Positions 25,210-32,285 of a DNA stretch of 64,000 nt are shown piece by piece. Where the stretch lies: the IMG/VR virus record IMGVR_UViG_3300031784_000028, positions 1 to 64,000 of that record. One strand, written 5' to 3'. The stretch is from a virus. The notes beneath the pieces are model-generated. The model did not search any database. It saw only the letters and a program-made list of their open reading frames with translations, and was not told the DNA's origin. The translations under genes were made by a program, and so were the position numbers. Numbering within the stretch: the stretch's first letter is position 1; each line of letters starts with the position of its first letter.

Positions 25210-25548
25210 CTACTGCATTGTGGACGGTGGTGGTGTAAACGGACTTTTAAACTCTGGTAGATCCAACGGGATCTCGGATCCGTCAGATTTGCGAGACGCG
25301 ATTATTTCCATGTAACGCTCCATTGACTGGGCGTCTAGATTAGCTACCCGTGCGTAGACGAGACCGAGCTCGAACAATTCAAGATTCGTTAAAAGAGTAT
25401 ATGCTTCCTGAGCTAAGGTCGTCAGACGTATGTACTCTATCCGGTTAGAGGCGTTTGGGATGTCCGCTTTGAGGTTCTCGTAATGGGTGCGGGCCGCTTC
25501 AATGATCCGTGCAAAGGTTGGATCCGGGTTACCGTTTAGGTTATTCAT
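25210..25548 (-). CDS. Hypothetical protein, 112 aa
   Basis: Helical protein whose start overlaps the stop of the small-terminase-like gene by one base. No motif recognised; context suggests a packaging or head accessory role. Confidence 0.55.
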   Translation of the reverse strand: MNNLNGNPDPTFARIIEAARTHYENLKADIPNASNRIEYIRLTTLAQEAYTLLTNLELFELGLVYARVANLDAQSMERYMEIIASRKSDGSEIPLDLPEFKSPFTPPPSTMQ

Positions 25549-26597
25549 TATTTCTCTTCCTTAGGTAGAGCAGGCCGTTCTTCTGTGGACCGTGGACCGT
25601 GGACCGTGGATTCCGTTGGATCCAGGTCATCTTTTAACGAATCGTTAAACGTTATAGATCCGTTATCTTCAGATCCGGTCGTTACGTCTACCGGGCCGTC
25701 CAATGATTCGTTAAAAGTTTTGGATCCGGTATCTTCACCCTCAACTACAACCTCAGCGTCAACGACGTCCATACCTTCCTGAGATAAGCGGGCCGCTGCA
25801 TGAATGGCTCCTGCGGCAAGCCGGTTGAGACGTTCGTTGATTACTTCCGCTGCAGGCCGGACGTCGATATTAACGTTCGAGTCAATCTCTATACCTCCGC
25901 GCACGCCGGCTCGGTCAAGGATCTCGGTTGCGGCTTTGAGCATTACCGGTTCGCTCTCAGCGAACTCCATAAGCTCCTCAAGTTTGTCGACGGCATACGG
26001 GGCGGCTTGCATCAACTTAGTGCGCGCCCGTTCAATGTCATCCGAGGTTAACTTTTTAACACTGCGCAAATGTATCCGGCAGAGACCGTCATCCTTTGGA
26101 CGTCCCGATGCCCAGAGCATACAGCGGATACCGTCATCTTTGATCTGGCGGCAACGGTGGGGCTGGCAGAGCGGCTGGCGTTTAGCGGATTTTGGTCCAC
26201 CGTCCTCTTGCTCTTTCAAGTATAACCTGGTAGAATGCACAACCCAAGGCGGTACTAAATAATCCGAGGCGGATTCCGCTAAGAGGTCCAGGCCGGTTAA
26301 GAAATCTGAGTTGTTATCCGATTGGTTGACAAGTAGTGGACGCTTCTCCGCTAGGGATAGGAGGCGGCGTTCCTTGGTGGTCTCTTTTGATCGGGCCCTT
26401 ATTAGTCCTGTAGGCACGCCGTTCGTTGAGAAGACTGGATCCCAGTTGAGTTTAGCGCGCCGTAATATACCACGGTTTTCATAGTTGTCTTCACAGACGC
26501 CTTTATCGACTTCTTCGATTCCAAGAGAGGCCAGATCGGCCCTAAGGTCGATTGGTTCATCTATCTGATATTCAGGGGATAGGTCCTGAGTGCTCAT
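25548..26597 (-). CDS. Putative terminase small subunit-like protein
   Basis: 349 residues. Residues about 140-185 contain a Cys/His cluster (HRCRQIKDD, then IRC, LCRIH) resembling a treble-clef zinc site. The middle (about 185-250) reads LEELMEFAESEPVMLKAATE and ILDRAGVRGG, a segment I associate with actinophage small terminase subunits. The acidic C-terminus includes GSKTFNESL and GSITFNDSL, which are translated TTCGTTAAA repeats. It lies 24 kb from terL, unusual for a terminase pair. Confidence 0.5.
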   Translation of the reverse strand: MSTQDLSPEYQIDEPIDLRADLASLGIEEVDKGVCEDNYENRGILRRAKLNWDPVFSTNGVPTGLIRARSKETTKERRLLSLAEKRPLLVNQSDNNSDFLTGLDLLAESASDYLVPPWVVHSTRLYLKEQEDGGPKSAKRQPLCQPHRCRQIKDDGIRCMLWASGRPKDDGLCRIHLRSVKKLTSDDIERARTKLMQAAPYAVDKLEELMEFAESEPVMLKAATEILDRAGVRGGIEIDSNVNIDVRPAAEVINERLNRLAAGAIHAAARLSQEGMDVVDAEVVVEGEDTGSKTFNESLDGPVDVTTGSEDNGSITFNDSLKDDLDPTESTVHGPRSTEERPALPKEEK

Positions 26598-26764
26598 GTT
26601 AAACGCTCCAACTGTTTGAGTAGCGGACGACCAGGATCTACTGGGGAGAGGACGGAAATCCTGGCCGCCCTAACTAACAATTGTACATTCGTTAAAACTT
26701 GGTGATTAGTTCCGGACGAATTTTTGCGTGTGGAGAGAGTGTGAGCTACCTTTTTCCCCCGCAT
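26594..26764 (-). CDS. Doubtful basic protein, 56 aa
   Basis: An open frame from ATG 26764 (MRGKKVAHTLS) to 26594 fills the gap between the HNH gene and the small-terminase-like gene and overlaps the latter by ATGA. No clear ribosome binding site and no motif. It may be a real spacer gene or chance. Confidence 0.3.
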   Translation of the reverse strand: MRGKKVAHTLSTRKNSSGTNHQVLTNVQLLVRAARISVLSPVDPGRPLLKQLERLT

Positions 26765-26777
26765 AAACAACGGATGA

Positions 26778-27446
26778 CTATTCAATTGATGGCCTACCCT
26801 TTTTAGGTTGACCGTATATCTGATCAAATAGTACCTTAACCGTTATTTCCGTATCTCCAATGTCAATCGGAATGGCAGAATTCTTTCTCATATTACAGAG
26901 TGCATGAGTCGGTTTAACATTCTCAACAGTGTCGGAGCCACCTGCTGCCAGCGGGATTACGTGATCTAAATGTAGGCCCTCCTGCCAGCCAGGAATTCCT
27001 GATGAGCGTGGGGCTGATAAATCAATTTCTCTGCCACATAGATAGCATGCTGTCCCATGAATACTTAGGATGTCTTTTGAAGTGTAGTGATGCGATGGAG
27101 CTAGAGCTTTTCTAGCTCGCTTTCTTCTACTGGCTTTTAAGGCATATTCAGGGTTCTTTTTTCGGTACCCAGTTATGTATTCGTGAATCTCTGAAGCGTG
27201 GTTTCTCTTGTATATCTTTTGATATTCTTTTTGATAATTGTCGCCGTTAGCCCTGCGCCACTCTCGATAGAGCTTGTCGTAGCTTCGCTTATAGAGTCGA
27301 CGATCTTCTAGTTGCTCTGGGGTTAGTTTTGAATTTAAGCCAGTATGAGGTTTGCCCTTTAGCAACAACTTTTGCTCAGGGGTAATCTTAAACTTGGGAA
27401 GAGCTACATAGCTCTCCGCCATCTCAGTTGTACATATCTCGCACAT
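26778..27446 (-). CDS. HNH endonuclease
   Basis: 222 residues, basic N-terminal helical region (likely DNA-binding, residues 40-110), then CYLCGRE, LHLDHVIPLAAGGSD (the HNH core: DH...) and ALCNMRKNS with the second CxxC-like Cys. Possibly a homing enzyme or a packaging-associated nuclease; it sits beside the small-terminase-like gene and a HTH gene. Confidence 0.85.
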   Translation of the reverse strand: MCEICTTEMAESYVALPKFKITPEQKLLLKGKPHTGLNSKLTPEQLEDRRLYKRSYDKLYREWRRANGDNYQKEYQKIYKRNHASEIHEYITGYRKKNPEYALKASRRKRARKALAPSHHYTSKDILSIHGTACYLCGREIDLSAPRSSGIPGWQEGLHLDHVIPLAAGGSDTVENVKPTHALCNMRKNSAIPIDIGDTEITVKVLFDQIYGQPKKGRPSIE

Positions 27447-27496
27447 AAATTTAGTTTAACATTAATGTTGTTTATTGATTTGTTTATGACTTTTGT

Positions 27497-27742
27497 TTAT
27501 TCATTAGGCTCAGAAATGAATCGTCCATAGGCATCTCGGTTGATACCATAAGTCGATGTGAAGTAAGAAATCTCTGACCGTTTCGATCTCATATAGTCGA
27601 AGACTTCCCAAGCTTCGGACCTGCTGACGAACCCAGGCTTCTTCATCTCAAGGCGGCAGTCGTTGATCCAGACATATATTGTCTTGTAACTTATGCCCAT
27701 CTCCTCAGCGAGTGGAACTATTTTCACTATGTCTTCTGCCAA
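27497..27742 (-). CDS. MerR/excisionase-like HTH protein, 81 aa
   Basis: IVPLAEEMGISYKTIYVWI is a clear helix-turn-helix near the N-terminus, followed by a segment like the MerR wing. Similar in length and HTH position to the protein at 48968-49234, and both lie next to an HNH gene. Confidence 0.65.
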   Translation of the reverse strand: MAEDIVKIVPLAEEMGISYKTIYVWINDCRLEMKKPGFVSRSEAWEVFDYMRSKRSEISYFTSTYGINRDAYGRFISEPNE

Positions 27743-27755
27743 CTAAAACTCCCAG

Positions 27756-27797
27756 ATAAAAAGTAAACCGTCTCGCCTACCTTAGCAGACGAAACGG
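27756..27797 (-). terminator. Terminator or leader hairpin
   Basis: CCGUUUCG and CGAGACGG (one G-U pair) are followed by UUUACUUUUUA in the minus-strand RNA. It lies upstream of the HTH gene and would end a transcript from the 27.8-28.0 kb region. Confidence 0.55.
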
Positions 27798-28023
27798 TCA
27801 CTTCTGGTCAGTTTAGGAACTCTCTCCCAGCGTGAGTTGAGACACGTTAGATTCCTGCAGACCTGTATTCATTTACACCTAGCAACTATGCCAGGCATCG
27901 GAGAATACTCTCCGACTTCGGTTTCAGCTTGACCGCCTTCGCCGAAGCTTGTTGAACCCATCTGTGGTACAAATGTGTTCTTAAGTACATACTACAGTAT
28001 CTTTTTTAAGCTGTGTAGAGAGG
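27798..28023 (-). other. Intergenic region with possible small RNA or 30-aa ORF
   Basis: Between the gene at 28024 and the terminator at 27756-27797 there is no long ORF. A 30-codon frame (ATG 27961, stop 27869) begins MGSTSFGEGGQAETEVGEYS and has no good ribosome binding site. GGAGAGTATTCTCC (about 27900) is a palindrome. The stretch could be a structured leader, a small RNA or a short gene. Confidence 0.4.
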
Positions 28024-28257
28024 CTATTCAGCCTTCTTTTTTCTGGTAGTTTTTGGCTTTGTTGGCTTGGGCGTGTCGCTCTTAGTTTTGGCAACCTTAC
28101 GCTTCTCAGCGGCAAGCAACCTAGACCTGTACTCAAGCTCAGTTACCCTGGAGATCATCTCTTTGAGGGCAATCAGATCGTCGACCTCAGCTTGAGTCCT
28201 CCGCGGTAGTCTACCAGTCAGGTTTAAAACCAGTTGGTCCCAGAAGGTGAACTTCAT
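28024..28257 (-). CDS. Hypothetical protein with Lys/Pro-rich tail, 77 aa
   Basis: N-terminal helix-rich part followed by a basic tail (KPTKPKTTRKKK). ATG 28257 has GGAGA upstream and lies inside the end of the neighbouring gene. Function unknown. Confidence 0.55.
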   Translation of the reverse strand: MKFTFWDQLVLNLTGRLPRRTQAEVDDLIALKEMISRVTELEYRSRLLAAEKRKVAKTKSDTPKPTKPKTTRKKKAE

Positions 28258-28438
28258 TATTCTCTCCTATTTTGCTTACGGTTGCCAGGGTCTCTGACTC
28301 CTCTTGATTATCAGTAACAATGGCCCAAACATACTCGGAGAGGGTATCTCCAACTTGAGCCTCAATTACATCATAGTCCACAAGGATTGCAATATGGCTC
28401 TCAATCGCCTTGGCTATCGACTCTAGTTTCTCTTCCAT
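28211..28438 (-). CDS. Hypothetical protein, 75 aa
   Basis: Start at ATG 28438, just behind the TAA of the zinc-binding gene. Acidic; no motif. Its last 47 nt overlap the next gene. Confidence 0.5.
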   Translation of the reverse strand: MEEKLESIAKAIESHIAILVDYDVIEAQVGDTLSEYVWAIVTDNQEESETLATVSKIGENNEVHLLGPTGFKPDW

Positions 28439-28439
28439 A

Positions 28440-28934
28440 TTAACCAGCACACTCCCCACAAAGTAGAGCTGTGACCAGTCGATCCTTGAGCTCGATGTCT
28501 AGGTCAAACCTGGTCCTACTGGTTGTTAAAAGTATTGGGCTCAGCTTCTTGTCTGTTGCCTTGCACTTCTCACAAGAGACAGGGTTGTTCATCCAATCCA
28601 TGGATATCTGATTGTCGTCACCCCTATTGAGATTCTCCCTAACCACTGAGTGGATTCCCAGAGTCAGAGCGTGTCTAGGCCCATGGCCCGTAGACTTCCT
28701 CATAAAGAATCTACTGTTCGATACTCGAAGAACCGGATTCACATAAGCACAGTTACAGAGCTGCTTCCCAGCTTTACACTGAGTAATCCCAAGGATCTTG
28801 CTGTACTTATGGTGTTTAACTGGATGACCGCAAGCACAGATCTGTCCATTCAAAGCTTGCTCAGCTTCGAACTCATCTAGCACAGCTTCGACATCTTCCT
28901 CAGAGAAACTTAAAGAATTAAAAATGTCAGACAT
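28440..28934 (-). CDS. Zinc-binding hypothetical protein, 164 aa
   Basis: ATG 28934 overlaps the upstream stop (TAATG). Three cysteine clusters (CACGHPVKHH, CKAGKQLCNC, CEKCK...CGEC) indicate one or two zinc sites. Possibly nucleic-acid binding. Function unknown. Confidence 0.6.
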   Translation of the reverse strand: MSDIFNSLSFSEEDVEAVLDEFEAEQALNGQICACGHPVKHHKYSKILGITQCKAGKQLCNCAYVNPVLRVSNSRFFMRKSTGHGPRHALTLGIHSVVRENLNRGDDNQISMDWMNNPVSCEKCKATDKKLSPILLTTSRTRFDLDIELKDRLVTALLCGECAG

Positions 28935-29215
28935 TAACCTAGGTACTCCAATCCTGAAATCTTGTCCTTCGGGACTACATCCCAAATGACTCCGTCATAT
29001 CGATACAATGATCCTTTGGCGTCTTGATACCAACCGACTTTAACTCCTTCGACCGTTACGGAAGAGGCTAACTTTTCTGGATAGTAGTTCATCTCTTTCA
29101 TCATTAGGTCGTTGATGTCTTTATTGAAATCAAGGTAGCCATCTCTGATATACCGTTCACGGTACTCTTCATGGATTGCTTTTAACACCTCGGTAGCTTC
29201 AGTGTCATTCATCAT
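28934..29215 (-). CDS. Hypothetical protein, 93 aa
   Basis: First gene of the minus-strand operon left of the strand-switch region, with AGGAG just upstream of tandem ATGs. No domain recognised. Confidence 0.6.
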   Translation of the reverse strand: MMNDTEATEVLKAIHEEYRERYIRDGYLDFNKDINDLMMKEMNYYPEKLASSVTVEGVKVGWYQDAKGSLYRYDGVIWDVVPKDKISGLEYLG

Positions 29216-29765
29216 ATCTCCTGTCTTTGTAGTAGTCTATATAGTCTCGAACAAAAAAGCAAATGTCAAGTCCAATTCCATAGTTTACAGTCTAGCATAG
29301 AAAATACTACTTATAGACTTATACACTTATTGGACTTTCAGCATAGTAACCCCCGGAAAAAACTCCTATACGGGCAATATACTAATAGTAAGATAAGTAT
29401 ATAAGTACTATTTTAACTAGGTATTATCAAAAAATAACCTAGTATTTTCTAGAATCTATGTTATACTTAGCCCTTTAGTATTATCAGATTCTAAGAAAAG
29501 ATATCTTTTTTCTTTTGATAATACCTTCTATGATTCTAGCCTACTGCTGTTGCAAATATAAGTAATATAGGTCAATATGCCAGACCCCCCTGCTATACTT
29601 CAAACCGGAAATCAAAGTCAATAAATCAATAAATCAATCCCCCTACAAGTTTCAAAATTACGAAGCCAACTTCAGAACTCGTATAACTATTGATCTATTG
29701 ATTTATTGATTTTGATTATTGATTATTGATTTATATTATATATAAAGAACTGCTATACTGAAGCC
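29216..29765. promoter_or_regulatory. AT-rich strand-switch region
   Basis: Genes to the left run leftward and those to the right rightward. The region is very AT rich, has no ORF, and contains iterated AATCAATAAATCAAT (29617-29640) and its inverted form ATTGATTTATTGATT (29692-29740), a TTGACA-like box at the left edge and TATATTATATATA at the right. It suits divergent promoters and could be a replication origin (easily melted, with inverted iterations). Confidence 0.5.
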
Positions 29766-29927
29766 ATGCTAGATAGAGCCAATGAAGCCAGACGCAAGGC
29801 AGAAGCCCAAGCGTTATTTCAGTCTATGCTGAAGGCTCCTCACCTAGTCCAGACCCCAAAGAAGCTAAAGGGATCTAGGAAAGAAGCCAAGGATACTGCC
29901 ATAAAAGACAGTAAAGACGGGGATTAA
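29766..29927 (+). CDS. Small basic protein, 53 aa
   Basis: ATG at 29766 lies 6 nt after TATACT and has no Shine-Dalgarno site, so it is probably leaderless. Highly charged (Lys/Arg/Glu/Asp) without hydrophobic core; may bind nucleic acid. Function unknown. Confidence 0.55.
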   Translation: MLDRANEARRKAEAQALFQSMLKAPHLVQTPKKLKGSRKEAKDTAIKDSKDGD

Positions 29928-30206
29928 ATACCCCTCCTAACAATACACTATCCATCTAACTTGTCAAGTAGTTATTTATCCCCAATAGCCACGGTTTCTC
30001 CGTAGTATACCAACCAAGCAAGATAGCGCAAGTAAGTTTTTAATCCCTCCAATCCGTCCAATCCCCTTCAATCCCTTTATTACTTTTATAAGTTGAAAAA
30101 TATTTTCTAGAATTTTCTATATTAAGAAACTAATCAAAGGATTAAGAGGATTGGAAGGATTGAATCTACTAAACTCCCCCTCTCATTCAGCCCTTAAAAT
30201 AGTCTT
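29928..30206. repeat. Gene-free region with CAATCC / GGATTG clusters
   Basis: Four CAATCC units at about 30045-30075 face GGATTA, GGATTG and GGATTG units at about 30139-30166, giving an imperfect long inverted repeat around an AT-rich centre. No ORF seen. Confidence 0.45.
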
Positions 30207-30455
30207 ATGGCAGGTCAGAGAGATCCACTAGCAACGCCTATAGATGTAGCTCTAAGGCGTTTAGAATTATGCGCTTATGCCGTCCAGGAAGTCCACACAG
30301 AGGTACAGCAGCCTACAGATCCAGAACACAAGGCAGACCTTCTATTGGCCACAGAGGCCCTTACATATGAAGTTCTGGACCTTCTCAAGACCGTTAAGTA
30401 TTATGCCTGGGGGCCAGAACGAGAAGAAGAATTTGAAGAGGGTAGAGAGCTTTAG
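30207..30455 (+). CDS. Hypothetical protein, 82 aa
   Basis: ATG follows TAAAAT by 6 nt with no Shine-Dalgarno site (leaderless type). Helical acidic protein. It converges with the small membrane gene on the other strand. Confidence 0.55.
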   Translation: MAGQRDPLATPIDVALRRLELCAYAVQEVHTEVQQPTDPEHKADLLLATEALTYEVLDLLKTVKYYAWGPEREEEFEEGREL

Positions 30456-30458
30456 CCT

Positions 30459-30608
30459 CTATCTCTGCCTCCGAGTCTTAAAGAACTCTCTCCGCTGATC
30501 AGGGGTCATCTCTTTTATCTCTTTAGATAGTTTGATAGATACGACAAAATAAGCGCCAACAGCACCAACAAACCAGGCTAATACGCCCAGCCAGATAAGT
30601 ATCTCCAT
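30459..30608 (-). CDS. Small membrane protein, 49 aa
   Basis: Start at ATG 30608. One N-terminal hydrophobic span (about 2-24) and a charged cytoplasmic tail (KEIKEMTPDQRREFFKTRRQ). Function unknown. Confidence 0.55.
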   Translation of the reverse strand: MEILIWLGVLAWFVGAVGAYFVVSIKLSKEIKEMTPDQRREFFKTRRQR

Positions 30609-30636
30609 GACACCTATTCTACCAGCAATTGAGGGG

Positions 30637-30804
30637 CTACTTAAAGCTTGAGCCCCATTGCATGTCGATAAGCTCAGAAGTCTTCTTCTTTGCCTTACCA
30701 GCATTGGCTACAGCCATTACTACAGCTATAGCAAACAGGCTTACGAATACAGAAGCAACACCTACCCAAAAGGATAGCCAGCTCCAAACGAATGTAATTT
30801 CCAT
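30637..30804 (-). CDS. Small membrane protein, 55 aa
   Basis: ATG at 30804 preceded by TAGGAGGTG, a very strong Shine-Dalgarno site. One long hydrophobic span (about 5-36), then basic KAKKKTSEL. Coupled spacing with the 30459-30608 gene; both may be one membrane-associated pair. Confidence 0.6.
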   Translation of the reverse strand: MEITFVWSWLSFWVGVASVFVSLFAIAVVMAVANAGKAKKKTSELIDMQWGSSFK

Positions 30805-30827
30805 AATTTACACCTCCTAAACCAATA

Positions 30828-30856
30828 ACCCTAGCACACTGTTAAGGCAAATGCAA
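30828..30856 (-). promoter_or_regulatory. Promoter
   Basis: Minus-strand TTGCAT (30856-30851) and TAGGGT (30833-30828), 17-bp spacer, upstream of the 30637-30804 gene. Confidence 0.5.
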
Positions 30857-31915
30857 CTAAATTAAATAGGAAAGTTGACCGCTAGTTAGGGTCTTAATTA
30901 CCTTATCCGGATCCCTACGGCTAGGGATACTTATATGGGTATGCTGCCTCATAAAGGATAAGGTCGAATAGTAGTTATGTATCTGCTGTTTAGGGTAGAC
31001 ATAGCTATCCTTCTCAAACCTCATAACCTGGACCAGCTCAGCCTGAACCTCAATGATTGTCTGGTTAGGCCTCATAAATATCATGTTAGCTAGGCCAGAG
31101 CTTGTAATGGAAGCTAGGGTCTTTACCTCACTCATATACACAATCTGCTCCATAATAGAGCCAAACTTCTTCTCAGGGCTGAAAGCTTCGTACCCTTGAC
31201 TGACAAAGAATTCCTCTAACTTTAGGGCGTCGTTCATTCTCAGGTCGTCCCTGTAGTCTGGATAGTCCTCTTCTATAGGTCCTAAATCAGATGGAGCGTT
31301 GCCTCTAGATATGTATAGCTTCCTAAACGGTTCAACCGACTCGGTAGCATTCATATACTTTCTAGAGTATTTAATAGCAATGTCTGCCATATACTCCACG
31401 TCTAAGAAAGACATCAAGTGGTGGATATTGACTTGTCTGTCTATTCGCACATAGTTATTAAATTTATAGACTGGTGCATAGTCTTTCCCCGGTACGGTGG
31501 ATACGGTTGTATAGTTTACACCTTGCCCGTCTAGAATTAAAAATAGTAGCTCGTAGAAATTATCTATACCCTTAGTGCCTCTAGCTCTTTGTAGGTATAA
31601 AACAAACTTAATATTTGAATGCTCCTTATGTATCTTAAGGATCATAGTTAGAGAGTCTATAAAAAAGTGATAGATAGTGTCTTGGACATAAATTAAAACT
31701 TTAATCTCATCTGAAATCATTTCATTTGTATCTACAAAATCTAATTCAGTGCTGCCCATATTTACGGGATCAGGGTTATGTAGAGATAATGAAAGATCTT
31801 TTAAAGACGGAGCGAGACTAAACTCTTCAAAAATTTGGTGCGTAGTTATGTAGCACTCTTCTGGCTCGTATGTATTCTCTAAATCAATACGTAATTTTCT
31901 AGTGGATTCTTCCAT
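30857..31915 (-). CDS. GT61-like (DUF563) glycosyltransferase, paralog 1
   Basis: 352 residues. The C-terminal third carries the GT61 pattern: KLYISRGNA, then LEEFFVSQGYEAFSPEK, a Gln/Glu-rich position, SEVKTLASITSSGLANMIFM and TIIEVQAE. The same blocks occur in the proteins at 42142-43071 and 45086-46072. GT61 enzymes include EOGT, which adds O-GlcNAc to Ser/Thr, and plant xylosyl/arabinosyltransferases. No signal peptide, so it would act in the cytoplasm on a phage protein or a sugar. The acceptor is unknown. Confidence 0.65.
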   Translation of the reverse strand: MEESTRKLRIDLENTYEPEECYITTHQIFEEFSLAPSLKDLSLSLHNPDPVNMGSTELDFVDTNEMISDEIKVLIYVQDTIYHFFIDSLTMILKIHKEHSNIKFVLYLQRARGTKGIDNFYELLFLILDGQGVNYTTVSTVPGKDYAPVYKFNNYVRIDRQVNIHHLMSFLDVEYMADIAIKYSRKYMNATESVEPFRKLYISRGNAPSDLGPIEEDYPDYRDDLRMNDALKLEEFFVSQGYEAFSPEKKFGSIMEQIVYMSEVKTLASITSSGLANMIFMRPNQTIIEVQAELVQVMRFEKDSYVYPKQQIHNYYSTLSFMRQHTHISIPSRRDPDKVIKTLTSGQLSYLI

Positions 31916-31997
31916 AAAAAAATACTACTACAAATAGAAGTCTGATAAAATATAAGCAGTAGTTCTCTGGGGAGAGGCCTAATTTAAAGGCCCCAGA

Positions 31998-32282
31998 TTG
32001 AAAACAACCCTTAATGTTCTTGCCCGAATAGTGGCAACCTTTATCGCATCTGCCCTAGGCGTCATTGGCGCTGGAGCTGTCATGGGCGTAGACCTATGGC
32101 TGGCTATGGCTATGGGCGGAATCCTTGCAGTTGCCAAGGTTATCGAGCGTCTATCCGTTGCCTTCCTAGAAGATGGCAAATTAACCCGTGCAGAAATCAA
32201 CGCTGCCTTTGCCCCTGCTATGTCCCTTAAGGGCGTCGATCAGGACGGCAATTCCACCACTAAGGCTAAGGCCAAGAAGTAG
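31998..32282 (+). CDS. Holin-like membrane protein, paralog A
   Basis: Starts with TTG at 31998 (GGGGAGAGGCC upstream). Two hydrophobic segments (about 7-30 and 34-55), then EDGKLTRAEINAAF. The protein at 57873-58226 shares the whole layout (W at the second span, then DGxLxxxEINxAF). Location before a secreted protein and lysins fits a holin or membrane-scaffold role. Confidence 0.6.
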   Translation: MKTTLNVLARIVATFIASALGVIGAGAVMGVDLWLAMAMGGILAVAKVIERLSVAFLEDGKLTRAEINAAFAPAMSLKGVDQDGNSTTKAKAKK

Positions 32283-32285
32283 AGT

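Larger units (their letters stand above)
21732..26700. repeat. Interspersed TTCGTTAAA motif family
   Basis: The nonamer TTCGTTAAA, usually as TTCGTTAAAAGTTT and sometimes followed by GGATCC, recurs on either strand at about 21732, 23152, 23635, 23931, 24773, 25384, 25631, 25702 and 26689, with close variants (TTCGTGAAAA, TTCGTAAAAA) at about 22217, 22276, 23057 and 24671. It lies both between genes and inside genes, in different reading frames, so it is a DNA-level signal. Confidence 0.65.

Noticed and set aside
27756-28023. Riboswitch upstream of the HTH gene
   Set aside because: A terminator-like stem is present but I recognise no known aptamer consensus; kept only as an unassigned region.
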